DNA of 64,000 nucleotides from Providencia hangzhouensis (lineage in GTDB: Bacteria > Pseudomonadota > Gammaproteobacteria > Enterobacterales > Enterobacteriaceae): assembly GCF_029193595.2 (NCBI RefSeq), contig NZ_CP135052.1:3162001-3226000 (forward strand), given 5' to 3'. Position numbers and translations under genes: made by a program. Shown here piece by piece: positions 22,950 through 32,825 of the stretch (its first letter is position 1; every line of letters begins with the position of its first letter). The notes beneath the pieces were generated by a model. The model ran no database searches and was not told where the DNA came from. It saw only the letters and a list, made by a program, of their open reading frames with translations.

Positions 22950-23651
22950 ATGTACCAATTAGATGATGACTCCTATTTATTCCCTCCCGTGTCTGAAGCC
23001 ATGCGGGAGCCCAATGGCTTATTAGCGATTGGCGGAGATCTTTCATCAAAAAGGCTGCAAGCTGCCTATTATGATGGTATCTTTCCTTGGTTTAATCCTG
23101 GAGAGATGCCTTTATGGTGGTCTCCGGACCCTAGAGCAGTACTCATGGTTGGTGAACTCCATATTAGCCGGTCAATGAAAAAAGTTTTAAAAAAGCAGAC
23201 TTATCGCATTACTGTTAACCATGCATTCAAGCAAGTTATTGAAGCTTGTTCTGTACGCCAAGAAGGCACATGGATTTTACCCGAAGTTCAAGCTGGGTAT
23301 TTAGCGCTACACCAAGCAGGTATGGCGCATTCCATTGAAGCTTGGTATGGCGATAAACTCGTTGGAGGCCTGTATGGCGTGAACATGGGGCACCTATTTT
23401 GTGGGGAATCTATGTTCAGTAGAATGAATGATGCATCCAAATTTGCTTTTATTACATTCTATTTTCATTTTTTGCGCTATAATGGGCAACTTTTTGATTG
23501 TCAGGTACTTAACCACCATACCGCCTCAATGGGCGCAAAAGAGATATCCCGTAGGGATTTTTTACATATTCTTTATCGGTGGCGTGACAAAGCGATTGAC
23601 CCCGCCTGCTGGATACCGCAATCGATTGAAATACCGCCAATTTTCGATTAA
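22950..23651 (+). CDS. aat: Leucyl/phenylalanyl-tRNA--protein transferase
   Basis: Aat adds Leu or Phe to proteins with N-terminal Arg or Lys, creating N-degrons that ClpS hands to ClpAP. Both partners are encoded in this window at 24-26.7 kb. Conserved stretches are [43 protein letters not shown] and [14 protein letters not shown]. Length is 233 residues. The ATG has GAGG 8 bases upstream, and the gene lies 7 bases after cydC. Confidence 0.97.
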   Translation: MYQLDDDSYLFPPVSEAMREPNGLLAIGGDLSSKRLQAAYYDGIFPWFNPGEMPLWWSPDPRAVLMVGELHISRSMKKVLKKQTYRITVNHAFKQVIEACSVRQEGTWILPEVQAGYLALHQAGMAHSIEAWYGDKLVGGLYGVNMGHLFCGESMFSRMNDASKFAFITFYFHFLRYNGQLFDCQVLNHHTASMGAKEISRRDFLHILYRWRDKAIDPACWIPQSIEIPPIFD

Positions 23652-23792
23652 TGAATTTTGGTTTTACATTAATTTTATTCCTTCACTTAAAAATAAAGAT
23701 CGCGTTAAAATGCGACACTTCTTTACTTAGTGCGGGTTTTTGGGCATTATCTTGCCCGTTAAAAATCACGGTTATTAAACTTAGAGGATTAG

Positions 23793-24011
<219 letters not shown>

Positions 24012-24036
24012 TATTCTCTTCAGGCAAGGCCTGACA

Positions 24037-24063
24037 ACCACAGGTGCATTGATACACCTGTGG
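24037..24063. terminator. Hairpin between infA and clpA
   Basis: A 10-bp perfect stem, accacaggtg/cacctgtggt, sits in the 60-base gap between the convergent infA and clpA genes. It may terminate both, but neither side has a strong T-run. In E. coli the tRNA gene serW occupies this gap; here there is no room for one. Confidence 0.6.
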
Positions 24064-24071
24064 TCTATTCG

Positions 24072-26354
24072 TCAGAATACCGCATCCTCCGGAGAGGCCT
24101 TGTGCACGCTACTGAAGCTGTATGTCAGTGTGTTACTTTTTTCATCAAGCCCGATACTTACAGAGCCACCATTGGTTAGTGAACCAAATAACAACTCGTT
24201 TGCTAATGGTTTTTTCAGGTTATCCTGAATGGTGCGAGCCATAGGTCGGGCACCCATCGCTTTATCATAACCTTTTTCACACAACCAGCGGCGAGCCGCG
24301 GCGCTAACTTCAATTGATACACCCTTTTCATCAAGCTGAACTTGTAATTCCACAATAAACTTATCAACGACTTGCGTAATAATTTCTGGAGTTAATGAGT
24401 TAAACCAAATGATACCATCAAGGCGGTTGCGAAATTCTGGTGAGAACGCCTTTTTGATTTCAGACATCGCATCAGTGCTATTATCTTGCTCAGCAAAACC
24501 AATAGAACGACGCTGAGTTTCTTGCACCCCAGCGTTGGTTGTCATTACCACAACAACATTACGGAAATCCGCCTTACGACCGTTATTGTCTGTTAACGTT
24601 CCGTGGTCCATTACCTGTAAAAGAATATTAAACACATCTGGATGCGCTTTTTCGATTTCATCTAACAGCACCACTGAATGCGGATGTTTGATAACCGCAT
24701 CGGTCAGTAAACCACCTTGGTCAAAGCCAACATAGCCAGGAGGCGCACCAATTAAGCGGCTAACCGTGTGACGCTCCATATATTCAGACATATCAAATCG
24801 CAGCAATTTGATATCCAACGCTTTCGCTAACTGGACAGTTACTTCAGTTTTACCCACCCCTGTTGGACCGGCAAATAAGAAAGAACCCACAGGTTTATTT
24901 TCTAACCCTAAACCTGCCCGATTCATTTTGATTGCCTCAGACAATGAATCTATCGCTTTGTCTTGTCCAAACACTAACATTTTCAAACGAGAGTCGAGTG
25001 TCTTGAGTTTATCTTTATCGCTTGAGGAAACCGTTTTTTCAGGAATACGGGCGATACGCGCCACAACTGTTTCAATTTCAGGCACACCAATGGTTTTTTT
25101 ACGCTTACTTGGTGCAACCAGTCGCGTTCGCGCCCCGGCCTCATCAATCACGTCAATGGCTTTATCTGGCAAATGCCTGTCGGTGATATATTTAATGGAT
25201 AAATCCACCGCCGCTTGGATCGCTTTTGCGGTATAACGAACATCATGATGAGCTTCATACTTAGGCTTCAACCCATTGATGATACGAATTGTTTCTTCGG
25301 GAGTTGGTTCTACAATATCAATTTTCTGGAAACGACGAGCCAACGCTCTATCTTTCTCAAAAATACTGCCAAATTCTTGGTATGTTGTTGAACCAATAAC
25401 ACGAATTCGACCACTTGATAGCAACGGTTTAATTAAGTTCGCTGCGTCAACTTGCCCACCAGACGCGGCTCCTGCACCGATGATAGTGTGAATTTCATCA
25501 ATAAATAAAATGCTCTTGGGATCTTTTTCCAGCATTTTTAATAATGCTTTGAAACGTTTCTCAAAATCACCACGGTATTTGGTTCCAGCCAATAATGAAC
25601 CAATATCTAATGAATAAATTGTGCAGCCTTTCATTACGTCAGGTACATCATCTTGCTCAATACGCCATGCTAGCCCTTCAGCAATCGCAGTTTTACCGAC
25701 ACCTGACTCACCAACTAATAGCGGGTTATTTTTACGACGGCGGCACAATACTTGAATCGTACGCTCTAATTCAGCCTGACGTCCAACCAGAGGGTCGATA
25801 TTCCCTTTCTTGGCCTGCTGGTTCAAGTTGGTCGTAAAGTTGTCCATATGGTCTTCTGGGACCGGCTGCTCTTCGTTTTGCACACTATTAGAGGAGATAT
25901 CTTGTTCTGATGACGACTCTTCGCCTTTTATCGTGCCATGAGAAATATAATTAACTACATCTAAACGGCTTACATCATGCTTACGTAATAAATACGCAGC
26001 TTGGGACTCTTGCTCACTAAAAATCGCGACCAATACGTTTGCACCGCTGACTTCGTTGCGCCCAGATGATTGCACATGAAAAACAGCGCGCTGTAATACA
26101 CGCTGAAAACTCAACGTAGGCTGGGTGTCTCTGCTATCATTTTCGGGTAACAAAGGTGTAGTTTGCGCGATGAAGTGTTCAAGTTCTTGACGTAATGCAA
26201 CAAGATCAACCTTACAAGCATCTAAAGCTTCGCGAGCAGAGATATTACTCAGTAACGCTAGCAATAGGTGCTCTACAGTCATAAACTCATGGCGACTGTC
26301 TTTCGCTTTCGTAAAAGCTACGTTTAAACTAAGCTCCAGTTCTTGATTGAGCAT
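24072..26354 (-). CDS. clpA: ATP-dependent Clp protease ATP-binding subunit ClpA
   Basis: The AAA+ unfoldase that feeds substrates to ClpP. The N-domain (about 1-145) binds ClpS. D1 has Walker [10 protein letters not shown] and D2 has GPTGVGKTE. The ClpP-docking loop is in [12 protein letters not shown] at 26352-26354 ([11 protein letters not shown]) is chosen because gggagg lies 7 bases upstream; a GTG two codons earlier would be too close. This gives 760 residues, close to the 758 of E. coli. It follows clpS by 31 bases. Confidence 0.98.
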   Translation of the reverse strand: MLNQELELSLNVAFTKAKDSRHEFMTVEHLLLALLSNISAREALDACKVDLVALRQELEHFIAQTTPLLPENDSRDTQPTLSFQRVLQRAVFHVQSSGRNEVSGANVLVAIFSEQESQAAYLLRKHDVSRLDVVNYISHGTIKGEESSSEQDISSNSVQNEEQPVPEDHMDNFTTNLNQQAKKGNIDPLVGRQAELERTIQVLCRRRKNNPLLVGESGVGKTAIAEGLAWRIEQDDVPDVMKGCTIYSLDIGSLLAGTKYRGDFEKRFKALLKMLEKDPKSILFIDEIHTIIGAGAASGGQVDAANLIKPLLSSGRIRVIGSTTYQEFGSIFEKDRALARRFQKIDIVEPTPEETIRIINGLKPKYEAHHDVRYTAKAIQAAVDLSIKYITDRHLPDKAIDVIDEAGARTRLVAPSKRKKTIGVPEIETVVARIARIPEKTVSSSDKDKLKTLDSRLKMLVFGQDKAIDSLSEAIKMNRAGLGLENKPVGSFLFAGPTGVGKTEVTVQLAKALDIKLLRFDMSEYMERHTVSRLIGAPPGYVGFDQGGLLTDAVIKHPHSVVLLDEIEKAHPDVFNILLQVMDHGTLTDNNGRKADFRNVVVVMTTNAGVQETQRRSIGFAEQDNSTDAMSEIKKAFSPEFRNRLDGIIWFNSLTPEIITQVVDKFIVELQVQLDEKGVSIEVSAAARRWLCEKGYDKAMGARPMARTIQDNLKKPLANELLFGSLTNGGSVSIGLDEKSNTLTYSFSSVHKASPEDAVF

Positions 26355-26385
26355 AAGCACCTCCCAAAATTGATATTAAGCCAAA

Positions 26386-26706
26386 TTAGACTTTCTCTAT
26401 AGTGCAAAGCAAAGGGTACTCATGTTCACGAGCAAAAGTATTAACTTGCGCCGCTTTCGTTTCAGCAACCTCTGCAGTAAAAATTCCACAAACTCCCTTT
26501 CCTTGAATATGGACATCTAACATTATCTGTGTAGCGCGTTCTTCATCAAAAGAAAAGTATTTTTGTAACACTTCGACAACAAAATCCATCGGGGTGTAAT
26601 CGTCATTATTTAATAGCACCTTATACATCGATGGTGGCTGTAAGGTTTGTTCTATTTCATCTTTAAAAATGACGTCAGTTTTAAATGTGCCCAGAAAATC
26701 ACTCAT
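26386..26706 (-). CDS. clpS: ATP-dependent Clp protease adaptor ClpS
   Basis: The N-end rule adaptor that binds proteins with N-terminal Leu, Phe, Tyr or Trp and delivers them to ClpAP. The binding-pocket motif [15 protein letters not shown] and the strand [18 protein letters not shown] are present. Length is 106 residues, as in E. coli. It leads clpA in an operon and is divergent from cspD, the conserved arrangement. Confidence 0.98.
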   Translation of the reverse strand: MSDFLGTFKTDVIFKDEIEQTLQPPSMYKVLLNNDDYTPMDFVVEVLQKYFSFDEERATQIMLDVHIQGKGVCGIFTAEVAETKAAQVNTFAREHEYPLLCTIEKV

Positions 26707-27099
26707 TGCTTTCTTGCTCAGTGTTTAACTTCAATTTAAGCATAGTCTTTATTATCAACGATTTCTATCAATCATATTGATAACATCATAAAACTATACC
26801 ATTTAGTTACTATGCTGTTTTTTGTCTATATTGCATCAAGCGACAGTGTATCATGGGAATCACCTTTGCTTCCATGGTTAGCAATCTGTGAGCCATATCA
26901 AATATTATAGAAAATGAGCGCTATTGATTAGCGAATTCTTAACACTTTCCAGCAATTCCTGAACCCTACCTCTTGACCTTAGAAGGTAATTTATTACAGT
27001 ATATTTTACGAACAAATAACATCGTATTTATACTTATTTTGTATGTGTTTTTTATACATCGTTCTAAATGCAAATACTGGTAAATTTGAAGGATAAAAT
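26707..27099. other. clpS-cspD divergent intergenic region
   Basis: 393 AT-rich bases holding the promoters for both genes. No open frame or confident operator was seen. Confidence 0.5.
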
Positions 27100-27345
27100 A
27101 TGGAGACGGGTATCGTTAAGTGGTTCAATAACGCAAAAGGCTTTGGTTTTATTTGCCCGGCTGATGGCGGAGAAGATATTTTTGCTCATTATTCCTGTAT
27201 CCAAATGGACGGTTACAGGACACTAAAAGCAGGCCAGAAAGTTCAATTTAGTGTGACTATTGGCCCAAAAGGTAATCATGCAGACCTCATTGTTCCTATT
27301 AAAAATGAGGATGTTCCAGACAACACAACAGAATCGAATTTATAG
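27100..27345 (+). CDS. cspD: Cold shock-like protein CspD
   Basis: A single cold-shock domain protein that binds single-stranded DNA and inhibits replication in stationary phase in E. coli; it is not cold-induced there. RNP1 is KGFGFI and RNP2 is DIFAHY. The variant SCIQMDGYRTLKAGQKVQF is characteristic of CspD rather than CspA. Length is 81 residues, with an acidic C-terminal tail (NEDVPDNTTESNL). The ATG follows gaagga. In E. coli CspD is degraded by Lon and lies next to clpS, as here. Confidence 0.96.
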   Translation: METGIVKWFNNAKGFGFICPADGGEDIFAHYSCIQMDGYRTLKAGQKVQFSVTIGPKGNHADLIVPIKNEDVPDNTTESNL

Positions 27346-27358
27346 CTCACCAATAGAG

Positions 27359-27406
27359 CACAGTTAATTATTTTAATAACACTGACAACGCTAATAATTA
27401 ACTGTG
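27359..27406. terminator. Long inverted repeat between cspD and the DUF1177 gene
   Basis: A 14-bp perfect stem, cacagttaattatt/aataattaactgtg, with a 20-base loop lies between the convergent cspD and DUF1177 genes. It probably acts as a bidirectional terminator although the T-runs are weak. Confidence 0.6.
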
Positions 27407-27418
27407 ACTATTTATAAA

Positions 27419-28369
27419 TTAATCATTTTTTGCTGCATTATTACCTGCTGTTTGCAGGTGTGACATATCACCATACAATGACGTCAATAAATCATATTGT
27501 TCAACATCATAAAACGCACATTGTTTTCCTGTGAATGCTTTAGCCACTTCTATCATAAATTTTACAGTAGCCGCAATATCAACCTCATGGCTAGCCCCTG
27601 TAGAGCAACCTGGTACTACCGTTTCTGAGCAAATAGCGACACCAACCACTGGTGCAGATGTTGATACCGCAGGTTGTAATATACTGTTGATATGATGTAG
27701 ACCATTACCATATGGCGTAATGTCTTGAATTGATAATGGAAATGTCACCGCTTTTTGGCCACTACTCCACTCCATCAAACGAATTAAATCCTCTGATACA
27801 GGTAAAATATAACCATTTTTTACTGTTGGAGACAGTGCATACCCTTTATGATTGAGTAAACGATTTCCCTTCGTGGTATCTACGGACAAAATAGCATCCG
27901 CTTCAGGGATCGCCTCATGTTGATTCATCGTGGCATCTTCAAGGGGCGAGTCCATAAAATCAACAGGTGTATGCGGACGTGTTGGCGCATTTGGGCAAAT
28001 ATGGGTCGTGACCACGACATCACCGAGTAACTGGTCACCCTTTTCATGCATTTGTGCCAGTTTAAGCGCTGCTGCAAGTGCGGCAATCGCACCATCTGCA
28101 TCAGACACAACACCTATTCGAGAAGGCCTAGCACCAATTCCACCTAAACGCCCGATGATTCCCAGTGTTGGCGCATCTTTATGCTGTGATTTACCTTGTG
28201 TTCCTGGAATAAGAATGCGAACAAAGTCACTTTGTCCTTTGTGATCCTTAACCGTTTTAGACATGACTTCAATGTGTGGGAAATCTTGGAACAATGCAAC
28301 AATGTCTTCACCTTTAACACTAGCGCAATCGATTAGATCATATACGCAAAGAGTTTGTTTTAGACTCAT
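27419..28369 (-). CDS. DUF1177 family protein
   Basis: A 316-residue soluble protein resembling the DUF1177 family, whose function is not established to my knowledge. Notable stretches are the N-terminal SLKQTLCVYDLIDCASVKGE, a Gly-rich stretch LGIIGRLGGIGARPSRIG, TTHICPNAPTRPHTPVDFMD and GVAICSETVVPGCSTGASHE. The conserved-looking His, Cys and Asp positions suggest a metal-dependent or cysteine enzyme, but that is inference. It lies downstream of a permease, a nitrilase-type hydrolase and an IclR regulator on the same strand, 251 bases after the last. It is therefore likely part of the same catabolic island. Confidence 0.75.
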   Translation of the reverse strand: MSLKQTLCVYDLIDCASVKGEDIVALFQDFPHIEVMSKTVKDHKGQSDFVRILIPGTQGKSQHKDAPTLGIIGRLGGIGARPSRIGVVSDADGAIAALAAALKLAQMHEKGDQLLGDVVVTTHICPNAPTRPHTPVDFMDSPLEDATMNQHEAIPEADAILSVDTTKGNRLLNHKGYALSPTVKNGYILPVSEDLIRLMEWSSGQKAVTFPLSIQDITPYGNGLHHINSILQPAVSTSAPVVGVAICSETVVPGCSTGASHEVDIAATVKFMIEVAKAFTGKQCAFYDVEQYDLLTSLYGDMSHLQTAGNNAAKND

Positions 28370-28419
28370 TGTACTTCCTTTAATTTTAATTATTTTTTAT
28401 GAGAGTAAAGAGCTACTTT

Positions 28420-28453
28420 GAGATTAACTCGCATAGAATAGCGAGTTAATCTC
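28420..28453. repeat. 13-bp perfect inverted repeat upstream of the DUF1177 gene
   Basis: gagattaactcgc (28420-28432) and gcgagttaatctc (28441-28453) with an 8-base spacer lie 51 bases upstream of the DUF1177 start. Neither strand has a T-run after it, so an operator or a leader hairpin is as likely as a terminator for the IclR operon. Confidence 0.6.
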
Positions 28454-28560
28454 ATTTCACTCTAGATGGAATCTCACGTAATAGAGGTTCCATTTTTCCT
28501 GATGAAGGCGTATTCACGCACTTAAAATGCTAACAATATTAAATATTTATAATTTACTAT

Positions 28561-28586
28561 TTACTTCAACTACTTACTTCAACTAC
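28561..28586. repeat. 13-bp tandem duplication
   Basis: ttacttcaactac occurs twice head to tail, followed by ttactac, in the gap between the IclR gene and the inverted repeat upstream of DUF1177. It looks like simple slippage. Confidence 0.6.
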
Positions 28587-28620
28587 TTACTACTTTTTGC
28601 TTTTATAACATGAAATAATC

Positions 28621-29373
28621 TCATGACTTATTCATGCTTTTTTGCAACCAATACGGGTCACCCACCATACACCCAAGATAAGCGGCTTTATGACAAAGGC
28701 TCTTAGATAACTGCACCATAACCTCATCATTCATTTGTGCAGCAGGCAAACTTAAACACAAGGCATATAACGTATTTTGTGCAGGGTCGAACACCGTGCT
28801 GGATATGGAAGCGACTCCAGCAACGGATTCATCCATCGATAATTCCCAGCCACGATCTGCCACTAAGTCCAAACGCTCGACTAATTTACCCCGTTCTTCT
28901 TTTGGTTCACGGTCGATAATTTTTGACCGCTCATTTAGCGGTAACCTTGCTAATAGTGCACGCCCCGTTGACGTTCCCAGTATGGGTAAGCGGGTACCCG
29001 GTTGAGTGATCACTTGCAGCATGCTATTACCAAAACGAGCATGAACAACACGAACCATATCATCATCAAGTGCTGACACATAACTGGTAAACCCACTATC
29101 TTTCGCAAGTTCATCAAGTGCTTCAAGCATCATATCGATTAGCGGGTTCATCCCCCTAGCCCGATGAGCTAATTCCATAATCAGCAAACCAGGTCGATAT
29201 ATCGGTGCATTGTTTTTCTTTTCCAGCAATCCGAGTTCAGCCATTTGCTTTAAAAGACGGGAGGCCGAGCTTTTTGGCATACCTAATTCATTAACCAACG
29301 TTGTCACCGTCAGTTCATTACCTGAACGTAAGAACAATTGGTAAACATCAACCACGCTAGATAAAATACTCAT
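28621..29373 (-). CDS. IclR family transcriptional regulator
   Basis: A 250-residue regulator. The N-terminal winged helix-turn-helix includes TVTTLVNELGMPKSSASRLL. The C-terminal effector-binding IclR domain (about 70-240) includes LPILGTSTGRALLARLP, the usual pattern. The start ATG overlaps the stop of the hydrolase gene by four bases (ATGA), so the regulator is translationally coupled to it and part of the permease-hydrolase operon. It probably senses the transported substrate or its product. The best operator candidate is the palindrome at 31614-31632, upstream of the first gene. Confidence 0.92.
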   Translation of the reverse strand: MSILSSVVDVYQLFLRSGNELTVTTLVNELGMPKSSASRLLKQMAELGLLEKKNNAPIYRPGLLIMELAHRARGMNPLIDMMLEALDELAKDSGFTSYVSALDDDMVRVVHARFGNSMLQVITQPGTRLPILGTSTGRALLARLPLNERSKIIDREPKEERGKLVERLDLVADRGWELSMDESVAGVASISSTVFDPAQNTLYALCLSLPAAQMNDEVMVQLSKSLCHKAAYLGCMVGDPYWLQKSMNKS

Positions 29374-30203
29374 GACCCTAAACCTTGGGTTAATACACTG
29401 TAGCTTTGTGGCTTTCTGTCTCTCAGATAAGGCACTTTTAAACGTGTATGGGCTTGGTTTAAAAAATCAACCTCACCGATTAATAGCTCTTCGCCCTCAC
29501 AGCTCGCTTCACAAAGTACTTGGCCGCGAGGACCTAAAACCTTGCTACCACCAAATAAATGCAGATCTTCTTCATGACCCCAACGGTTCACTGCAAGTAA
29601 GTGAGTTCCATTTTCTAGTGCTCGACAGGCGCTATTAATATCCCATACATCTCGGTCTTGAACACACCAAGCTGAAGGGGCTAATAACAATTCCGCGCCT
29701 TGTAATGTTAAAATTCGTGCGACTTCTGGAAAACCCATGTCATAGCAAATCATGATACCGATTTTACCGATCGGCGTTTCAAACACAGGGAAACTATCAC
29801 CTCGTCCAAACCATTGTTTTTCTATGCCGAAAGCATGAACTTTACGAAAAACACCACTAATACCCTCACACCCTGGGTTCCAAACACCGACAGAGTTATA
29901 GATATCGCCTAAATATTCACCGCGCTCAACAAAACCGCTAACAATAGTGATATTTAAACGAGTAGCAAGTTCGCTAAATAGCGTATAAGTTTCACTTCCG
30001 ATGGAATCGCTTAAATCCCACAACTTAGTGGTCAGTAAGTCACCACGATAACCCGTTGTCGCCAGCTCAGGGAAACAAATCAGTTTTGCTCCTGAATCTG
30101 CGGCTTGTTGGCACAACTGTGCCATGCGTTGTAAATTATTGGTTTTATTGCCAAGTTCTGAATCAAACTGAGCCAGAGCAACTTTAACTTTTGTACCCGA
30201 CAT
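29370..30203 (-). CDS. Carbon-nitrogen (nitrilase superfamily) hydrolase
   Basis: A 277-residue amidase of the nitrilase superfamily, hydrolysing a non-peptide C-N bond such as a carbamoyl or amide group. The Glu-Lys-Cys triad is seen as Glu46 in CFPELATTGYRG, Lys121 in FRKVHAFGIE and Cys153 in MICYDMGFPE. The sequence type is closest to the N-carbamoyl or omega-amidase branches, but the exact substrate cannot be told. It lies 10 bases after the NCS1 permease and overlaps the IclR gene by four bases. The setting suggests use of an imported nitrogenous ring compound or carbamoyl amino acid. Confidence 0.9.
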   Translation of the reverse strand: MSGTKVKVALAQFDSELGNKTNNLQRMAQLCQQAADSGAKLICFPELATTGYRGDLLTTKLWDLSDSIGSETYTLFSELATRLNITIVSGFVERGEYLGDIYNSVGVWNPGCEGISGVFRKVHAFGIEKQWFGRGDSFPVFETPIGKIGIMICYDMGFPEVARILTLQGAELLLAPSAWCVQDRDVWDINSACRALENGTHLLAVNRWGHEEDLHLFGGSKVLGPRGQVLCEASCEGEELLIGEVDFLNQAHTRLKVPYLRDRKPQSYSVLTQGLGS

Positions 30204-30213
30204 TGTTTAATCC

Positions 30214-31560
30214 TTAATCTAAATGAGAGACTTTGCGAAAGTGTACCGTTTCAACACCTCTCGCTTTCGCCTGCCAGCGCATGCCTATCCAATAAGCAAC
30301 TGCACCAGTAATCAAAGAGTTAAGCGCTGGGATACCGTAGTCTGCATGCAGTGGACCTAACTCTGATGTCCCCCACCCAACCAGTACTGCGATCACCCAC
30401 ACCACGAGTGTTACTGGGTTATATGCTTCACAGCTCGGTGGTAATATGCCTTGCTCTCGAGTGATATCTAATTCTTTGCGATCACGTTTTAACAAGTAAT
30501 AGTCAACAACCATAATCCCTGCGACAGGAGGAATGGCTATTCCTAAGTAAATTAAGAAACCGATAAAGTTATCTAAGATCCCTAACATTGAAGCGATTGT
30601 GCCAAAGATACCAATCACCCACGTTAAATAACGACGGTCAAAACGCTTATTAAATATGGCATTTAACAGTGTTGAATAACCTAACGATGATGAATACAAA
30701 TTGATATCATTCATTTTTATTGTTGAGAAGATAACAATCGATGCACCTAATAGGCCTGTCAGCGCCATCATTAAATCAAATACTTGGCTTGTACGTAATG
30801 ACAGCGCCATTAGTACCGCTATCATATTGACCAGTAACTCACCAAAAAATGTGCCGATAAGCGTCATCCAAAACACATCTTTAGGCCCTTTCATGAAACG
30901 GCTGATATCGGGTGTTGTCACTGCTGCAATAATAAAACCACCAGCAACCATTGTGATGGCCGCAGGCATAGTCATTAATGGCCCGGCGGGTTCAGTGTCA
31001 TTAATAAGCGTACCAATATCTTGACCTGATAATAAATTATATGTCGCCCAGCCTAACGCGAATAAAAATAGCGGCGTTGAGATATTGGCAGTAATAGATA
31101 AAAATCGATACCCATATACTGTTATAACCGTCACCGCAATACCTGTAATAAGTGACCAAGTCCCTGGTGTTAGCACATTAGTCGCTTTATACATTCCATC
31201 CGCAAAGAAACCATTTTGGACGCCAAACCAGCCCATTAAGGAGATAGCAATTGCGCCACCAATGAGTGCTGAGCCTAACTTACCAAAACCCGCCCACCGA
31301 GACAGTAGGCTGATTGACATTCCTTCGCGGCACGCAGCCGCTCCAAGCCCCCAGCTGACAACCTGTAAAATTACAGATCCAAGCATCGTTGCCCAAAACG
31401 CCTGCCAAAAAGTTAACCCATACCCAAGAGCCGCACCTAACATAACTTGTGAAACACAAGCTAGTGCGCCAATTCGTAGAATTAACACTTCATAGAACGG
31501 CCTACGAGCACTTTGGGGTACCCGAGCCAAAGAATAATCTTCACCTGCTTTATTCGCCAT
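30214..31560 (-). CDS. NCS1 family nucleobase/hydantoin-type permease (CodB-like)
   Basis: A 448-residue inner-membrane transporter with about twelve hydrophobic segments. It resembles cytosine permease CodB of the nucleobase:cation symporter-1 family. CodB-like stretches are SLARVPQSARRPFYEVLILR at the N-terminus, TTPDISRFMKGPKDVF and FSTIKMNDINLYSSSLGYS. It is the first gene of the permease-hydrolase-iclR operon. No cytosine deaminase gene is nearby, so the substrate is more likely another ureide, pyrimidine or hydantoin-like compound processed by the hydrolase. That is inference. Confidence 0.9.
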   Translation of the reverse strand: MANKAGEDYSLARVPQSARRPFYEVLILRIGALACVSQVMLGAALGYGLTFWQAFWATMLGSVILQVVSWGLGAAACREGMSISLLSRWAGFGKLGSALIGGAIAISLMGWFGVQNGFFADGMYKATNVLTPGTWSLITGIAVTVITVYGYRFLSITANISTPLFLFALGWATYNLLSGQDIGTLINDTEPAGPLMTMPAAITMVAGGFIIAAVTTPDISRFMKGPKDVFWMTLIGTFFGELLVNMIAVLMALSLRTSQVFDLMMALTGLLGASIVIFSTIKMNDINLYSSSLGYSTLLNAIFNKRFDRRYLTWVIGIFGTIASMLGILDNFIGFLIYLGIAIPPVAGIMVVDYYLLKRDRKELDITREQGILPPSCEAYNPVTLVVWVIAVLVGWGTSELGPLHADYGIPALNSLITGAVAYWIGMRWQAKARGVETVHFRKVSHLD

Positions 31561-31613
31561 ATCGCACCTGCTGTGTGGTTGTCTTTGCTTAGTTTTTTAC
31601 TGGCTTTATTATA

Positions 31614-31632
31614 AGTTCCATTATATGGAACT
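31614..31632. promoter_or_regulatory. Candidate IclR operator (palindrome)
   Basis: agttcca-ttata-tggaact, a 7-bp perfect dyad, lies 54 bases upstream of the permease start codon, a normal place for a repressor site. IclR-type operators are often short TTCC/GGAA-type palindromes. Assignment to the IclR protein encoded in this operon is inference. Confidence 0.55.
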
Positions 31633-31821
31633 AGGTTTCATTTATTCTACAAGGCAAATCATATCCATGATCGATACCAATTCGCAAGTAGAATTTATCT
31701 TTTCAGACAGTTTTTTATTATGAAATATTTTAAGAAACGAGGGAATATACAGACTGAAAAAAATATTATCGGGAAATGAAGGAGTTAAAAATAACGCATT
31801 TAATTAGCAGAATTTAATTGA

Positions 31822-31834
31822 GGAACTTGGTTCC
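31822..31834. promoter_or_regulatory. Second GGAAC/GTTCC palindrome
   Basis: ggaac-ttg-gttcc shares the GGAAC/GTTCC half-site with the palindrome at 31614-31632 but in the opposite half-site order. It could be a distal site for the same regulator. Weak evidence on its own. Confidence 0.3.
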
Positions 31835-31996
31835 GAAAAATGGGACTATCCCTAAATCAAATTATTTACAAGCAGATGATTCACATATTGATAATTGACC
31901 TTAAAGCTGAGTTACACAGAAAGTAGAGCGAAGGAATTTAGCTTATCCTTCGCCACTCAAAAATCTCACTAAGAAAAATTATTATGGGTGGCTGAT

Positions 31997-32692
31997 CTAA
32001 AAACTATCCATGGTTAACTTAAAGTGAGTATCCATCTTTAACCCAGTTGCCACAAAGTCTTGTTTTTCAATTGACTCTAAAATATCAAAATGAATATCAA
32101 TGATCTTTTTATGTTCATCATGGTTGTTTTGGTTTAATAAACCAGCTGAAATAGAACCACCTAATGCGCCTCTTAATGCTTTTAGCATCAATGCATATAA
32201 CGGATTTTGTGACATTTCAGCTAATGTTAAGTGGAAATCAATATCACTCTCAATGAACAAATCCCAATCATTAGAACTCAACAAGGATTTCCTCATTTTA
32301 TCTGCAATTTTTCTTAACTTGATATAATCATTTTTATTTCCATGCATTGCAGCCAACACTGCAGAATCAACTTCAATCGCACGTCGAAGGCCTAAGATTT
32401 GCTGATAATTAACCTGCTGAGTCACAATGGCATGGTTAAAAATAGTTTCTAACGGGTTTGAGTTAATTTTTTGTATTTTAGGTTTTTTGCCACTACTAAT
32501 ATCTAAAATACCTAATATAGAAAGGCTTTGAAAAGCCTCTCTAACCACCCCCCTGCTCACCCCTAAACGTTCAATAATCTCTTTTTCACTTGGTATTTCA
32601 TCACCTGGATTTAGATTTGATTGAGATATTAAAGATAGAACATAGCTTCTAACTTGTTCTGAAAGTGTTTGTTTTTCAATTAAAGGATGCAA
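31997..32692 (-). CDS. GntR family (FadR/FCD subfamily) transcriptional regulator
   Basis: A regulator with an N-terminal winged helix-turn-helix (GDEIPSEKEIIERLGVSRGVVREAF) and a C-terminal FCD domain. The FCD metal and ligand positions are visible as Asp in RRAIEVDSAV and histidines in DIDFHLTLAE, IIDIHFDIL and MDTHFKL. No in-frame ATG precedes the domain. The TTG at 32690-32692 is chosen because GGGGG lies 5 bases upstream, giving 231 residues; another TTG at 32713 is possible. It is divergent from the RraA-MFS-dehydratase operon, and the palindrome between them is its likely operator. FCD regulators commonly sense sugar acids or organic acids. Confidence 0.88.
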   Translation of the reverse strand: MHPLIEKQTLSEQVRSYVLSLISQSNLNPGDEIPSEKEIIERLGVSRGVVREAFQSLSILGILDISSGKKPKIQKINSNPLETIFNHAIVTQQVNYQQILGLRRAIEVDSAVLAAMHGNKNDYIKLRKIADKMRKSLLSSNDWDLFIESDIDFHLTLAEMSQNPLYALMLKALRGALGGSISAGLLNQNNHDEHKKIIDIHFDILESIEKQDFVATGLKMDTHFKLTMDSF

Positions 32693-32825
32693 TCTAACCC
32701 CCAAAATTAGCAATATCCATTTGATTTAAAATCAAAAAAATAATCTTCCTGTGATTAAAACAATAATAAAACTAGAGTCGTATCACAAAACCTATATTAA
32801 CCCTCTTTTAATATTAAGGCTAGAC

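Larger units (their letters stand above)
31561..31996. other. Intergenic region upstream of the NCS1 operon
   Basis: 436 AT-rich bases between the permease start and the end of the GntR gene. It contains two GGAAC/GTTCC palindromes, listed separately, and should hold the permease promoter. No open frame of note was seen. Confidence 0.5.

Noticed and set aside
24012..24071. tRNA-Ser gene (serW position in E. coli) between infA and clpA
   Set aside because: The gap is only 60 bases and consists mainly of a simple hairpin; no cloverleaf fits.
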